From Gordius sp. MW1 (Eukaryota; Nematomorpha; Gordioida; Gordea; Gordiidae): a stretch of 64,000 bases of DNA. The stretch covers positions 13,609,835 to 13,673,834 of the forward strand of contig OZ038527.1 in the NCBI GenBank assembly GCA_964036665.1. The letters are read 5' to 3'. Position numbers and translations under genes: made by a program. Under the pieces are notes generated by a model. That model was not told where the DNA came from. It searched no databases and worked only from the letters and a program-made list of their open reading frames with translations. Position 1 is the first letter of the stretch. Each line of letters starts with the position of its first letter. This document shows, one piece after another, positions 1 to 14,049 of the stretch.

Positions 1-156
1 AGGTAGTAATATTTATTTTTTTCGATTCTATGTGAAAGAGCTTAAAAAAATATATAAAAGTAAGCCAATTTGAGAATCCTATTATCCTCGATTGACTTCC
101 GAAAAGAGGTTTTAAGCTGCGAGAGCCATCATTTTGACAAAAGACAACGTTTTATT

Positions 157-183
157 GTTGCGATTAGTTTGTTGTATCGCAAC
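157..183. other. Inverted repeat present in most satellite monomers (example)
   Basis: GTTGCGAT and ATCGCAAC form a perfect 8-bp inverted repeat separated by an 11-base spacer (TAGTTTGTTGT). It sits at the same place in most monomers. Some lineages break one arm: TCAAACG, GGTAACG, TCGTAACG, GTTACGAT or GTTGCAAT. It could extrude a short hairpin or be a dimeric protein site; no known binding motif was recognised. Confidence 0.75.
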
Positions 184-3100
184 GTGAGTGCTTAATTTTT
201 GAAAACTGCTCTATGCGATCATGATTTCAAATTAATAGTTTTCTTATTCTGATAAATTGTTACTATCATGGAAACCACGTCTGAAAACGACAACTTTCAT
301 CGGATGAATACGGTTGAAAGAAAAATATGTGAAAAATTTTGAGGTAAAAATATTTATTTTTTTCGATTCTATATGAAAGAGCTTGAAAAAATATATAAAA
401 GTAAGCCAATTTGAGAATCCTATTATCCTCGATTGACTTCCGAAAAGAGGTTTTGAGCTGCGAGAACTACAATTTTGACAAAAGACAACGTTTTATTGTT
501 GCGATTAGTTTGTTGTATCGCAACGTGAGGGCATAATTTTTGAAAACTGCTCTATGCGATGATGATTTCAAAGTAATAGTTTTCTGATTCTGATAAATTG
601 TTACTTTTTATCATGGAAACAACGTCTGAAAACGACAACTTTCATCGCATGAATACGGTTGAATAAAAAAATGTGAAATATTTTGAGATAGTAATATTTA
701 TTTTTTTCGATTCTATGTGAAAGAGCTTGAAAAAATATATAAAAGGAAGCCAATTTGAGAATCCTATTATCCTCGATTGACTTCCGAAAAGAGGTTTTAA
801 GCTGCGAGAGCCATCATTTTGACAAAAGACAACGTTTTATCGTTGCGATTAGTTTTTGTATCGCAACGTGAGGGCTTAATTTTTGAAAACTGCTCTATGC
901 GATGATGATTTCAAAGTAATAGTTTTCTGATTCTGATAAATTGTTACTTTTTATCATGGAAACAACGTCTGAAAACGACAACTTTCATCGCATGAATACG
1001 GTTGAATAAAAAAATGTGAAATATTTTGAGGTAGTAATATTTATTTTTTTCGATTCTATGTGAAAGAGCTTAAAAAAATATATAAAAGTAAGCCAATTTG
1101 AGAATCCTATTATCCTCGATTGACTTCCGAAAAGAGGTTTTAAGCTGCGAGAGCCATCATTTTGACAAAAGACAACGTTTTATTGTTGCGATTAGTTTGT
1201 TGTATCGCAACGTGAGTGCTTAATTTTTGAAAACTGCTTTATGCGATCATGATTTCAAATTAATAGTTTTCTTATTCTAATAAATTGTTACTTTTTATCA
1301 TGGAAACCACGTCTGAAAACGACAACTTTCATCGGATGAATAGGGTTGACTAAAAAAATGTGAAAAATTTTGAGGTAAAAATATTTATTTTTTTTAATTC
1401 TATGTGAAAGAGCTTGAAAAAATATATAAAAGTAAGCCAATTTGAGAATCCTATTATCCTCGATTGACTTCCGAAAAGAGGTTTTAAGCTGCGCGAACTA
1501 TCATTTTGACAAAAGAAAACGTTTTATTGTTGCGATTAGTTTGTTGTATCGCTACGTGAGGGCTTAATTTTTGAAAACTGCTCTATGCGATGATGATTTC
1601 AAAGTAATAGTTTTCTGATTCTGATATATTTTTACTTTTTATCATGGAAACAACGTCTGAAAACGACAACTTTCATCGGATGAATACGGTTGAATAAAAA
1701 ATTTGAAAAATTTTGAGGTAAAAATATTCATTTTTTTCGATTCTATGTGAAAGAGCGTAAAAAATATATAAAAATAAGCCGATTTGAGAGCCTATTATCC
1801 TCGATTGACTTCCGAAAAGAGGTTTTAAGCTGCGAGAACTATCATTTTGACAAAAGACAACGTTTTATTGTTGCGATTAGTTTGTTGTATCGCAACGTGA
1901 GTGCTTAATTTTTGAAAACTGCTCTATGCAATCATGATTTCAAAGTAATAGTTTTCTGATTCTGATAAATTTTTACTTTTTATCATGGAAACAACGTCTG
2001 AAAACGACAACTTTCATCGGATGAATACGGTTGAATAAAAAAATGTGAAAAATTTTGAGGTAAAAATATTAATTTTATTCGATTCAATGTGAAAGAGCTT
2101 GAAAAAATATATAAAAGTAAGCCAATTTGAGAATCGTATTATCCTCGATTGACTTCCGAAAAGAGGTTTTAAGCTGCGAGAACTATCATTTTGACAAAAG
2201 ACAACGTTTTATTATTAGTTTGTTGTATCGCAACGTGAGGGCTTAATTTTTGAAAACTGCTCTATGCGATAATGATTTCAAAGTAATAGTTTTCTGATTC
2301 TGATAAATTGTTACTTTTTATCATGGAAACCACGTCTGAAACGACAACTTTCATCGGATGAATAGGGTTGAATAAAAAAATGTGAAATATTTTGAGGTAG
2401 TAATATTTTTTTTTCGATTCTATGTGAAAGAGCTTGAAAAAATATATAAAAGTAAGCCAATTTGAGAATCCTATTATCCTCGATTGACTTCCGAAAAGAG
2501 GTTTTAAGCTGCGCGAACTATCATTTTGACAAAATAAAACGTTTTATTGTTGCGATTGTTGTATCACAACGTGAGGGCTTAATTTTTGAAAACTGCTCTA
2601 TGCGATGATGATTTCAAAGTAATAGTTTTCTGATTCTGATAAATTGTTACTTTTTATTATGGAAAAAACGTCTGAAAACGACAACTTTCATCGCATGAAT
2701 ACGGTTGAATAAAAAAATGTGAAATATTTTGAGGTAGTAATATTTATTTTTTTCGATTCTATGTGAAAGAGCTTGAAAAAATATATAAAAGTAAGCCAAT
2801 TTGAGAATCCTATTATCCTCGATTGACTTCCGAAAAGAGGTTTTAAGCTGCGAGAGCCATCATTTTGACAAAAGACAACGTTTTATTGTTGCGATTAGTT
2901 TGTTGTATCGCAACGTGAGTGCTTAATTTTTGAAAACTGCTCTATGCGATCATGATTTCAAATTAATAGTTTTCTTATTCTGATAAATTGTTACTTTTTA
3001 TCATGGAAACCACGTCTGAAAACGACAACTTTCATCGGATGAATAGAGTTGAAAGAAAAAAATGTGTTAAATTTTGAGGTAAAATATTTATTTTTTTCGA

Positions 3101-3419
3101 TTCTACGTAAAAGAGCTTGAAAAAATATATAAAATTAAGCCAATTTGAGAATCCTATTATCCTCGATTGACTTCCGAAAAGAGGTTTTAAGCTGCGAGAG
3201 CCATCATTTTGACAAAAGACAACGTTTTATTGTTGCGATTAGTTTGTTGTATCGCAACGTGAGTGCTTAATTTTTGAAAACTGCTCTATGCGATCATGAT
3301 TTCAAATTAATAGTTTTCTTATTCTGATAAATTGTTCTTTTTATCATGGAAACCACGTCTGAAAACGACAACTTTCATCGGATGAATACGGTTGAATAAA
3401 AAAATGTAAAAAATTTTGA

Positions 3420-6160
3420 GGTAAAAATATTTATTTTTTTCGATTCTATGTGAAAGAGCTTGAAAAAATATATAAAAATAAGCCAATTTGAGAATCCTAT
3501 TATCCTCGATTGACTTCCGAAAAGAGGTTGTAAGCTAGGCGAACTATCATTTTGACAAAAGAAAACGTTTTATTGTTGCGATTAGTTTGTTGTATCGCAA
3601 AGTGAGGGCTTAATTTTTGAAAACTGCTCTATGCGATGATGATTTCAAAGTAATAGTTTTCTGATTCTGATAAATTGTTACTTTTTATCATGGAAACAAC
3701 GTCTGAAAACGACAACTTTCATCGCATGAATACGGTTGAATAAAAAAATGTGAAATATTTTGAGGTAGTAATATTTATTTTTTTCGATTCTATGTGAAAG
3801 AGCTTGAAAAAATATATAAAAGTAAGCCAATTTGAGAATCCTATTATCCTCGATTGACTTCCGAAAAGAGGTTTTAAGCTGCGCGAACTATCATTTTGAC
3901 AAAAGAAAACGTTTTATTGTTGCGATTAGTTTGTTGTATCGCAACGTGAGGGCTTAATTTTTGAAAACTGCTCTATGCGATGATGATTTCAAAGTAATAG
4001 TTTTCTGATTCTGATAAATTGTTACTTTTTATCATGGAAACAACGTCTGAAAACGACAACTTTCATCGCATGAATACGGTTGAATAAAAAAATGTGAAAT
4101 ATTTTGAGGTAGTAATATTTATTTTTTTCGATTCTACGTGAAAGAGCTTGAAAAAATATATAAAAGTAAGCCAATTTGAGAATCCTAGTATCCTCGATTG
4201 ACTTCCGAAAAGAGGTTTTAAGCAGCGAGAGCCATCATTTTGACAAAAGACAACGTTTTATTGTTGCGATTAGTTTGTTGTATCGCAACGTGAGTGCTTA
4301 ATTTTTGAAAACTGCTCTATGCGATCATGATTTCAAATTAATAGTTTTATTATTCTAATAAATTGTTATTTTTTATCATGGAAACCACGTCTGAAAGGAC
4401 AACTTTCATCGGATGAATAGGGTTGAATAAAAAAATGTGAAATATTTTGAGGTAGTAATATTTATTTTTTTCGATTCTATGTGAAAGAGCTTGAAAAAAT
4501 ATATAAAAGTAAGCCAATTTGAGAATCCTATTATCCTGGATTGACTTCCGAAAAGAGGTTTTAAGCTGCGAGAGCCATCATTTTGACAAAAGACAACGTT
4601 TTATTGTTGCGATTAGTTTGTTGTATCGCAACGTGAGTGCTTAATTTTTGAAAACTGCTCTATGCGATCATGATTTCAAATTAATAGTTTTCTGATTCTG
4701 ATAAATTGTTACTTTTTATCATGGAAACCACGTCTGAAAACGACAACTTTCATCGGATGAATAGGGTTGAATAAAAAAATGTGAAAAATTTTGAGGTAAA
4801 AATATTTATTTTTTTCGATTCTATGTGAAAGAGCTTGAAAAAATATATAAAAATAAGCCAATTTGAGAATCCTATTATCCTCGATTGACTTCCGAAAAGA
4901 GGTTGTAAGCTAGGCGAACTATCATTTTGACAAAAGAAAACGTTTTATTGTTGCGATTAGTTTGTTGTATCGCAAAGTGAGGGCTTAATTTTTGAAAACT
5001 GCTCTATGCGATGATGATTTCAAAGTAATAGTTTTCTGATTCTGATAAATTGTTACTTTTTATCATGGAAACAACGTCTGAAAACGACAACTTTCATCGC
5101 ATGAATACGGTTGAATAAAAAAATGTGAAATATTTTGAGGTAGTAATATTTATTTTTTTCGATTCTATGTGAAAGAGCTTGAAAAAATATATAAAAGTAA
5201 GATAAATTTGAGAATCCTATTATCCTCGATTGACTTCCGAAAAGAGGTTTTAAGCTGCGCGAACTATCATTTTGACAAAAGAAAACGTTTTATTGTTGCG
5301 ATTAGTTTGTTGTATCGCAACGTGAGGGCTTAATTTTTGAAAACTGCTCTATGCGATGATGATTTCAAAGTAATAGTTTTCTGATTCTGATAAATTGTTA
5401 CTTTTTATCATGGAAACAACGTCTGAAAACGACAACTTTCATCGCATGAATACGGTTGAATAAAAAAATGTGAAATATTTTGAGGTAGTAATATTTATTT
5501 TTTTCGATTCTACGTGAAAGAGCTTGAAAAAATATATAAAAGTAAGCCAATTTGAGAATCCTAGTATCCTCGATTGACTTCCGAAAAGAGGTTTTAAGCA
5601 GCGAGAGCCATCATTTTGACAAAAGACAACGTTTTATTGTTGCGATTAGTTTGTTGTATCGCAACGTGAGTGCTTAATTTTTGAAAACTGCTCTATGCGA
5701 TCATGATTTCAAATTAATAGTTTTATTATTCTAATAAATTGTTACTTTTTATCATGGAAACCACGTCTGAAAGGACAACTTTCATCGGATGAATAGGGTT
5801 GAATAAAAAAATGTGAAATATTTTGAGGTAGTAATATTTATTTTTTTCGATTCTATGTGAAAGAGCTTGAAAAAATATATAAAAGTAAGCCAATTTGAGA
5901 ATCCTATTATCCTGGATTGACTTCCGAAAAGAGGTTTTAAGCTGCGAGAGCCATCAGTTTGACAAAAGACAACGTTTTATTGTTGCGATTAGTTTGTTGT
6001 ATCGCAACGTGAGTGCTTAATTTTTGAAAACTGCTCTATGCGATCATGATTTCAAATTAATAGTTTTCTGATTCTGATAAATTGTTACTTTTTATCATGG
6101 AAACCACGTCAGAAAACGACAACTTTCATCGGATGAATAGAGTTGAAAGAAAAAAATTTG
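3420..6160. repeat. Four-monomer tandem duplication, period 1375 bp
   Basis: Two adjacent copies of a four-monomer unit, about 3420-4794 and 4795-6160. Shared private variants in the same order are TTGTAAGCTAGGCG (3528 and 4903), a GCGCGAAC monomer, a monomer with ATTCTACGTG, CCTAGTATCC and AAGCAGCGAGAG, and a monomer with CCTGGATTGAC. The copies stop matching near 6140, where the second has GAATAGAGTTGAAAG. The ends are approximate. Confidence 0.88.
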
Positions 6161-9100
6161 TTAAATTTAGAGGTAAAATATTTATTTTTTTCGATTCTAC
6201 GTGAAAGAGCTTGAAAAAATATATGAAATTAAGCCAATTTGAGAATCCTATTATCCTCGATTGACTTCCGAAAAGAGGTTTTAAGCTGCGAGAACTATCA
6301 TTTTGACAAAAGACAACATTTTATTGTTGCGATTAGTTTGTTGTATCGCAACGTGAGGGCTTAATTTTTGCAAACTGCTCTATGCGATGATGATTTCAAA
6401 GTAATAGTTTTCTGATTCTGATAAATTTTTACTTTTTATCATGGAAACAACGTCTGAAAACGACAACTTTCATCGCATGAATACGGTTGAATAAAAAAAT
6501 GTGAAATATTTTGATGTAGTAATATTTATTTATTTCGATTCTATGTGAAAGAGCTTGAAAAAATATAAAAAGTAAGCCAATTTGAGAATCCTATTATCCT
6601 CGATTGACTTCCGAAAAGAGGTTTTAAGCTGCGAGAGCCATCATTTTGACAAAAGACAACGTTTTATTGTTGCGATTAGTTTGTTGTATCGCAACGTGAG
6701 GGCTTAATTTTTGAAAACTGCTCTATGCGATGATGATTTCAAAGTAATAGTTTTCTGATTCTGATAAATTGTTACTTTTTATCATGGAAACCACGTCTGA
6801 AAACGACAACTTTTATCGGATGAATAGGGTTGAATAAAAAAATGTGAAAAATTTTGAGGTAAAAATATTTATTTTTTTCGATTCTATGTGAAAGAACTTG
6901 AAAAAATATATAAAAGTAAGCCAATTTGAGAATCCTATTATCCTCGATTGACTTCCGAAAAGAGGTTTTAAGCTGCGAGAGCCATCATTTTGACAAAAGA
7001 CAACGTTTTATTGTTGCGATTAGTTTGTTGTATCGCAACGTGAGTGCTTAATTTTTGAAAACTGCTCTATGCGATCATGATTTCAAATTAATAGTTTTCT
7101 TATTCTAATAAATTGTTACTTTTTATCATGGAAACCACGTCTGAAACGACAACTTTCATCGGATGAATAGGGTTGAATAAAAAAATGTGAAATATTTTGA
7201 GGTAGTAATATTTATTTTTTTCGATTCTATGTGAAAGAGCTTGAAAAAATATATAAAAGTAAGCCAATTTGAGAATCCTTTTATCCTCGATTGACTTCCG
7301 AAAAGATGTTTTAAGCTGCGCGAACTATCATTTTGACAAAAGAAAACGTTTTATTGTTGCGATTAGTTTGTTGTATCGCAACGTGAGGGCTTAATTTTTG
7401 AAAACTGCTCTATGCGATGATGATTTCAAAGTAATAGTTTTCTGATTCTGATAAATTGTTACTTTTTATCATGGAAACAACGTCTGAAAACGACAACTTT
7501 CATCGCATGAATACGGTTGAATAAAAAAATGTGAAATATTTTGAGGTAGTAATATTTATTTTTTTTGATTCTATGTGAAAGAGCTTAAAAAAATATATAA
7601 AAGTAAGCCAATTTGAGAATCCTATTATCCTCGATTGACTTCCGAAAAGAGGTTTTAAGCTGCGAGAGCCATCATTTTGACAAAAGACAACGTTTTATTG
7701 TTGCGATTAGTTTGTTGTATCGCAACGTGAGTGCTTAATTTTTGAAAACTGCTCTATGCGATCATGATTTCAAATTAATAGTTTTCTTATTCTGATAAAT
7801 TGTTACTATCATGGAAACCACGTCTGAAAACGACAACTTTCATCGGATGAATACGGTTGAAAGAAAAATATGTGAAAAATTTTGAGGTAAAAATATTTAT
7901 TTTTTTCGATTCTATATGAAAGAGCTTGAAAAAATATATAAAAGTAAGCCAATTTGAGAATCCTATTATCCTCGATTGACTTCCGAAAAGAGGTTTTGAG
8001 CTGCGAGAACTACAATTTTGACAAAAGACAACGTTTTATTGTTGCGATTAGTTTGTTGTATCGCAACGTGAGGGCATAATTTTTGAAAACTGCTCTATGC
8101 GATGATGATTTCAAAGTAATAGTTTTCTGATTCTGATAAATTGTTACTTTTTATCATGGAAACAACGTCTGAAAACGACAACTTTCATCGCATGAATACG
8201 GTTGAATAAAAAAATGTGAAATATTTTGAGGTAGTAATATTTATTTTTTTCGATTCTATGTGAAAGAGCTTGAAAAAATATATAAAAGGAAGCCAATTTG
8301 AGAATCCTATTATCCTCGATTGACTTCCGAAAAGAGGTTTTAAGCTGCGAGAGCCATCATTTTGACAAAAGACAACGTTTTATCGTTGCGATTAGTTTTT
8401 GTATCGCAACGTGAGGGCTTAATTTTTGAAAACTGCTCTATGCGATGATGATTTCAAAGTAATAGTTTTCTGATTCTGATAAATTGTTACTTTTTATCAT
8501 GGAAACAACGTCTGAAAACGACAACTTTCATCGCATGAATACGGTTGAATAAAAAAATGTGAAATATTTTGAGGTAGTAATATTTATTTTTTTCGATTCT
8601 ATGTGAAAGAGCTTAAAAAAATATATAAAAGTAAGCCAATTTGAGAATCCTATTATCCTCGATTGACTTCCGAAAAGAGGTTTTAAGCTGCGAGAGCCAT
8701 CATTTTGACAAAAGACAACGTTTTATTGTTGCGATTAGTTTGTTGTATCGCAACGTGAGTGCTTAATTTTTGAAAACTGCTTTATGCGATCATGATTTCA
8801 AATTAATAGTTTTCTTATTCTAATAAATTGTTACTTTTTATCATGGAAACCACGTCTGAAAACGACAACTTTCATCGGATGAATAGGGTTGACTAAAAAA
8901 ATGTGAAAAATTTTGAGGTAAAAATATTTATTTTTTTTAATTCTATGTGAAAGAGCTTGAAAAAATATATAAAAGTAAGCCAATTTGAGAATCCTATTAT
9001 CCTCGATTGACTTCCGAAAAGAGGTTTTAAGCTGCGCGAACTATCATTTTGACAAAAGAAAACGTTTTATTGTTGCGATTAGTTTGTTGTATCGCTACGT

Positions 9101-12100
9101 GAGGGCTTAATTTTTGAAAACTGCTCTATGCGATGATGATTTCAAAGTAATAGTTTTCTGATTCTGATATATTTTTACTTTTTATCATGGAAACAACGTC
9201 TGAAAACGACAACTTTCATCGGATGAATACGGTTGAATAAAAAATTTGAAAAATTTTGAGGTAAAAATATTCATTTTTTTCGATTCTATGTGAAAGAGCG
9301 TAAAAAATATATAAAAATAAGCCGATTTGAGAGCCTATTATCCTCGATTGACTTCCGAAAAGAGGTTTTAAGCTGCGAGAACTATCATTTTGACAAAAGA
9401 CAACGTTTTATTGTTGCGATTAGTTTGTTGTATCGCAACGTGAGTGCTTAATTTTTGAAAACTGCTCTATGCAATCATGATTTCAAAGTAATAGTTTTCT
9501 GATTCTGATAAATTTTTACTTTTTATCATGGAAACAACGTCTGAAAACGACAACTTTCATCGGATGAATACGGTTGAATAAAAAAATGTGAAAAATTTTG
9601 AGGTAAAAATATTAATTTTATTCGATTCAATGTGAAAGAGCTTGAAAAAATATATAAAAGTAAGCCAATTTGAGAATCGTATTATCCTCGATTGACTTCC
9701 GAAAAGAGGTTTTAAGCTGCGAGAACTATCATTTTGACAAAAGACAACGTTTTATTATTAGTTTGTTGTATCGCAACGTGAGGGCTTAATTTTTGAAAAC
9801 TGCTCTATGCGATAATGATTTCAAAGTAATAGTTTTCTGATTCTGATAAATTGTTACTTTTTATCATGGAAACCACGTCTGAAACGACAACTTTCATCGG
9901 ATGAATAGGGTTGAATAAAAAAATGTGAAATATTTTGAGGTAGTAATATTTTTTTTTCGATTCTATGTGAAAGAGCTTGAAAAAATATATAAAAGTAAGC
10001 CAATTTGAGAATCCTATTATCCTCGATTGACTTCCGAAAAGAGGTTTTAAGCTGCGCGAACTATCATTTTGACAAAATAAAACGTTTTATTGTTGCGATT
10101 GTTGTATCACAACGTGAGGGCTTAATTTTTGAAAACTGCTCTATGCGATGATGATTTCAAAGTAATAGTTTTCTGATTCTGATAAATTGTTACTTTTTAT
10201 TATGGAAAAAACGTCTGAAAACGACAACTTTCATCGCATGAATACGGTTGAATAAAAAAATGTGAAATATTTTGAGGTAGTAATATTTATTTTTTTCGAT
10301 TCTATGTGAAAGAGCTTGAAAAAATATATAAAAGTAAGCCAATTTGAGAATCCGATTGACTTCCGAAAAGAGGTTTTAAGCTGCGAGAGCCATCATTTTG
10401 ACAAAAGACAACGTTTTATTGTTGCGATTAGTTTGTTGTATCGCAACGTGAGTGCTTAATTTTTGAAAACTGCTCTATGCGATCATGATTTCAAATTAAT
10501 AGTTTTCTTATTCTGATAAATTGTTACTTTTTATCATGGAAACCACGTCTGAAAACGACAACTTTCATCGGATGAATAGAGTTGAAAGAAAAAAATGTGT
10601 TAAATTTTGAGGTAAAATATTTATTTTTTTCGATTCTACGTAAAAGAGCTTGAAAAAATATATAAAATTAAGCCAATTTGAGAATCCTATTATCCTCGAT
10701 TGACTTCCGAAAAGAGGTTTTAAGCTGCGAGAGCCATCATTTTGACAAAAGACAACGTTTTATTGTTGCGATTAGTTTGTTGTATCGCAACGTGAGTGCT
10801 TAATTTTTGAAAACTGCTCTATGCGATCATGATTTCAAATTAATAGTTTTCTTATTCTGATAAATTGTTCTTTTTATCATGGAAACCACGTCTGAAAACG
10901 ACAACTTTCATCGGATGAATACGGTTGAATAAAAAAATGTAAAAAATTTTGAGGTAAAAATATTTATTTTTTTCGATTCTATGTGAAAGAGCTTGAAAAA
11001 ATATATAAAAATAAGCCAATTTGAGAATCCTATTATCCTCGATTGACTTCCGAAAAGAGGTTGTAAGCTAGGCGAACTATCATTTTGACAAAAGAAAACG
11101 TTTTATTGTTGCGATTAGTTTGTTGTATCGCAAAGTGAGGGCTTAATTTTTGAAAACTGCTCTATGCGATGATGATTTCAAAGTAATAGTTTTCTGATTC
11201 TGATAAATTGTTACTTTTTATCATGGAAACAACGTCTGAAAACGACAACTTTCATCGCATGAATACGGTTGAATAAAAAAATGTGAAATATTTTGAGGTA
11301 GTAATATTTATTTTTTTCGATTCTATGTGAAAGAGCTTGAAAAAATATATAAAAGTAAGCCAATTTGAGAATCCTATTATCCTCGATTGACTTCCGAAAA
11401 GAGGTTTTAAGCTGCGCGAACTATCATTTTGACAAAAGAAAACGTTTTATTGTTGCGATTAGTTTGTTGTATCGCAACGTGAGGGCTTAATTTTTGAAAA
11501 CTGCTCTATGCGATGATGATTTCAAAGTAATAGTTTTCTGATTCTGATAAATTGTTACTTTTTATCATGGAAACAACGTCTGAAAACGACAACTTTCATC
11601 GCATGAATACGGTTGAATAAAAAAATGTGAAATATTTTGAGGTAGTAATATTTATTTTTTTCGATTCTACGTGAAAGAGCTTGAAAAAATATATAAAAGT
11701 AAGCCAATTTGAGAATCCTAGTATCCTCGATTGACTTCCGAAAAGAGGTTTTAAGCAGCGAGAGCCATCATTTTGACAAAAGACAACGTTTTATTGTTGC
11801 GATTAGTTTGTTGTATCGCAACGTGAGTGCTTAATTTTTGAAAACTGCTCTATGCGATCATGATTTCAAATTAATAGTTTTATTATTCTAATAAATTGTT
11901 ATTTTTTATCATGGAAACCACGTCTGAAAGGACAACTTTCATCGGATGAATAGGGTTGAATAAAAAAATGTGAAATATTTTGAGGTAGTAATATTTATTT
12001 TTTTCGATTCTATGTGAAAGAGCTTGAAAAAATATATAAAAGTAAGCCAATTTGAGAATCCTATTATCCTGGATTGACTTCCGAAAAGAGGTTTTAAGCT

Positions 12101-14049
12101 GCGAGAACTATCATTTTGACAAAAGACAACGTTTTATTGTTGCGATCAGTTTGTTGTATCGCAACGTGAGTGCTTAATTTTTGAAAATTGCTCTATGCGA
12201 TCATGATTTCAAAGTAATAGTTTTCTGATTCTGATAAATTTTTACTTTTTATCATGGAAACAACGTCTGAAAACGACAGCTTTCATCGGATGAATACGGT
12301 TGAATAAAAAAATGTGAAAAATTTTGAGGTAAAAATATTTATTTTTTTCGATTCTTTGTGAAAGAGCGTATAAAAATATATAAAAATAAGCCGATTTGAG
12401 AATCCTATTATCTTCGATTGACTTCCGAAAAGAGGTTTTAAGCTGCGAGAACTATCATTTTGACAAATAACAACGTTTTATTGTTGCAATTAGTTTGTTG
12501 TATCGCAACGTGAGTGCTTAATTTTTAAAAACTGCTCTATGCAATCATGATTTCAAAGTAATAGTTTTCTGATTCTGATAAATTTTTACTTTTTATCATG
12601 GAAACAACGTCTGAAAACTACAACTTTCATCGGATGAATACGGTTGAAAGAAAAAAATGTGAAAAATTTTGAGGTAAAAATATTTATTTTTTTCAATTCT
12701 ATGTGAAAGAGCTTGAAAAAATATATAAAAGTAAGCCGATTTGAGAATCCTATTATCCTCGATTGACTTCCGAAAAGAGGTTTTAAGCTGCGAGAACTAT
12801 CATTTTGACAAATAACAACGTTTTATTGTTGCGATTAGTTTGTTGTATCGCAACGTGAGTGCTTAATTTTTGAAAATTGCTCTATGCGATCATGATTTCA
12901 ATGTAATAGTTTTCTGATTCTGATAAATTTTTACTTTTTATCATGGAAACAACGTCTGAAAACGACAACTTTCATCGGATTAATACGGTTGAATAAAAAA
13001 ATGTGAAAAATTTTGAGGTAAAAATATTCATTTTTTTCGCTTCTATGTGAAAGAGCGTAAAAAAATATATAAAAATAAGCCGATTTGAGAATCCTATTAT
13101 CCTCGATTTACTTCCGAAAAGAGGTTTTAAGCTGCGAGAACTATCATTTTGACAAAAGACAACGTTTTATTGTTGCGATTTGTTTGTTGTATCGCAACGT
13201 GAGTGCTTAATTTTTGAAAACTGCTCTATGCAATCATGATTTCAAAGTAATAGTTTTCTGATTATGATAAATTTACTTTTTATCATGGAAACAACGTCTG
13301 AAAACGACAGCTTTCATCGGATGAATACGGTTGAATAAAAAAATGTGAAAAATTTTGAGGTAAAAATATTTATTTTTTTCGATTCTTTGTGAAAGAGCTT
13401 AAAAAAATATATAAAAGTAAGCCGATTTGAGAATCCTATTATCTTCGATTGACTTCCGAAAAGAGGTTTTAAGCTGCGAGAACTATCATTTTGACAAATA
13501 ACAACGTTTTATTGTTGCAATTAGTTTGTTGTATCGCAACGTGAGTGCTTAATTTTTAAAAACTGCTCTATGCAATCATGATTTCAAAGTAATAGTTTTC
13601 TGATTCTGATAAATTTTTACTTTTTATCATGGAAACAACGTCTGAAAACTACAACTTTCATCGGATGAATACGGTTGAAAGAAAAAAATGTGAAAAATTT
13701 TGAGGTAAAAATATTTATTTTTTTCAATTCTATGTGAAAGAGCTTGAAAAAATATATAAAAGTAAGCCGATTTGAGAATCCTATTATCTTCGATTGACTT
13801 CCGAAAAGAGGTTTTAAGCTGCGAGAACTATCATTTTGACAAAAGACAACGTTTTATTGTTGCGATTAGTTTGTTGTATGGTAACGTGAGTGCTTAATTT
13901 TTGAAAATTGCTCTATGCGATCACGATTTCAAAGTAATAGTTTTCTGATTTTGATAAGTTTTTACTTTTTATCATGGAAACAACGTCTGAAAACGACAGC
14001 TTTCATCGGATGAATAGGGTTGAATAAAAATATGTGAAAAATTTTGAGG

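Larger units (their letters stand above)
1..12090. repeat. Satellite array, domain I (about 343-bp monomers)
   Basis: Head-to-tail copies of an AT-rich monomer. The shared block CGATTGACTTCCGAAAAG recurs near 89, 430, 774, 1117, 1461, 1802, 2146, 2481, 2820, 3164, 3507, 3851 and 4195, so spacing is usually 341-344 bp. Domain I monomers carry AGCCAATTTG and often GAGGTAGTAATATT. They fall into two alternating subtypes. One has GTGAGGGCTT, GATGATGATTTC, GGAAACAACG and TCGCATGAATACGG. The other has GTGAGTGCTT, GATCATGATTTCAAATTAATAG, GGAAACCACG and TCGGATGAATA. There is no coding potential; stops are frequent in all frames. The array runs off the left edge of the window. A centromeric or pericentromeric location is plausible from size and organisation, but nothing in the sequence proves it. 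Confidence 0.97.
1..12106. repeat. Large duplicated block, offset 7543 bp (22 monomers)
   Basis: The stretch from 1 to about 4565 recurs at about 7544 to 12100. Private variants recur in order. The shortened GTTACTATCATGG is at 259 and 7802. AAAGAAAAATATGTG follows each. The lost-GTTGCG variant ATTATTAGTTTG is near 2213 and 9756. GGTTGTAAGCTAGGCG is near 3526 and 11059. The offset is 7543 bp until 10353, where the second copy lacks 10 bp (TATTATCCTC), and 7533 bp after that. The copies diverge between 12071 and 12107. The left end of the first copy is outside the window, so the block is at least 4.56 kb. Confidence 0.93.
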
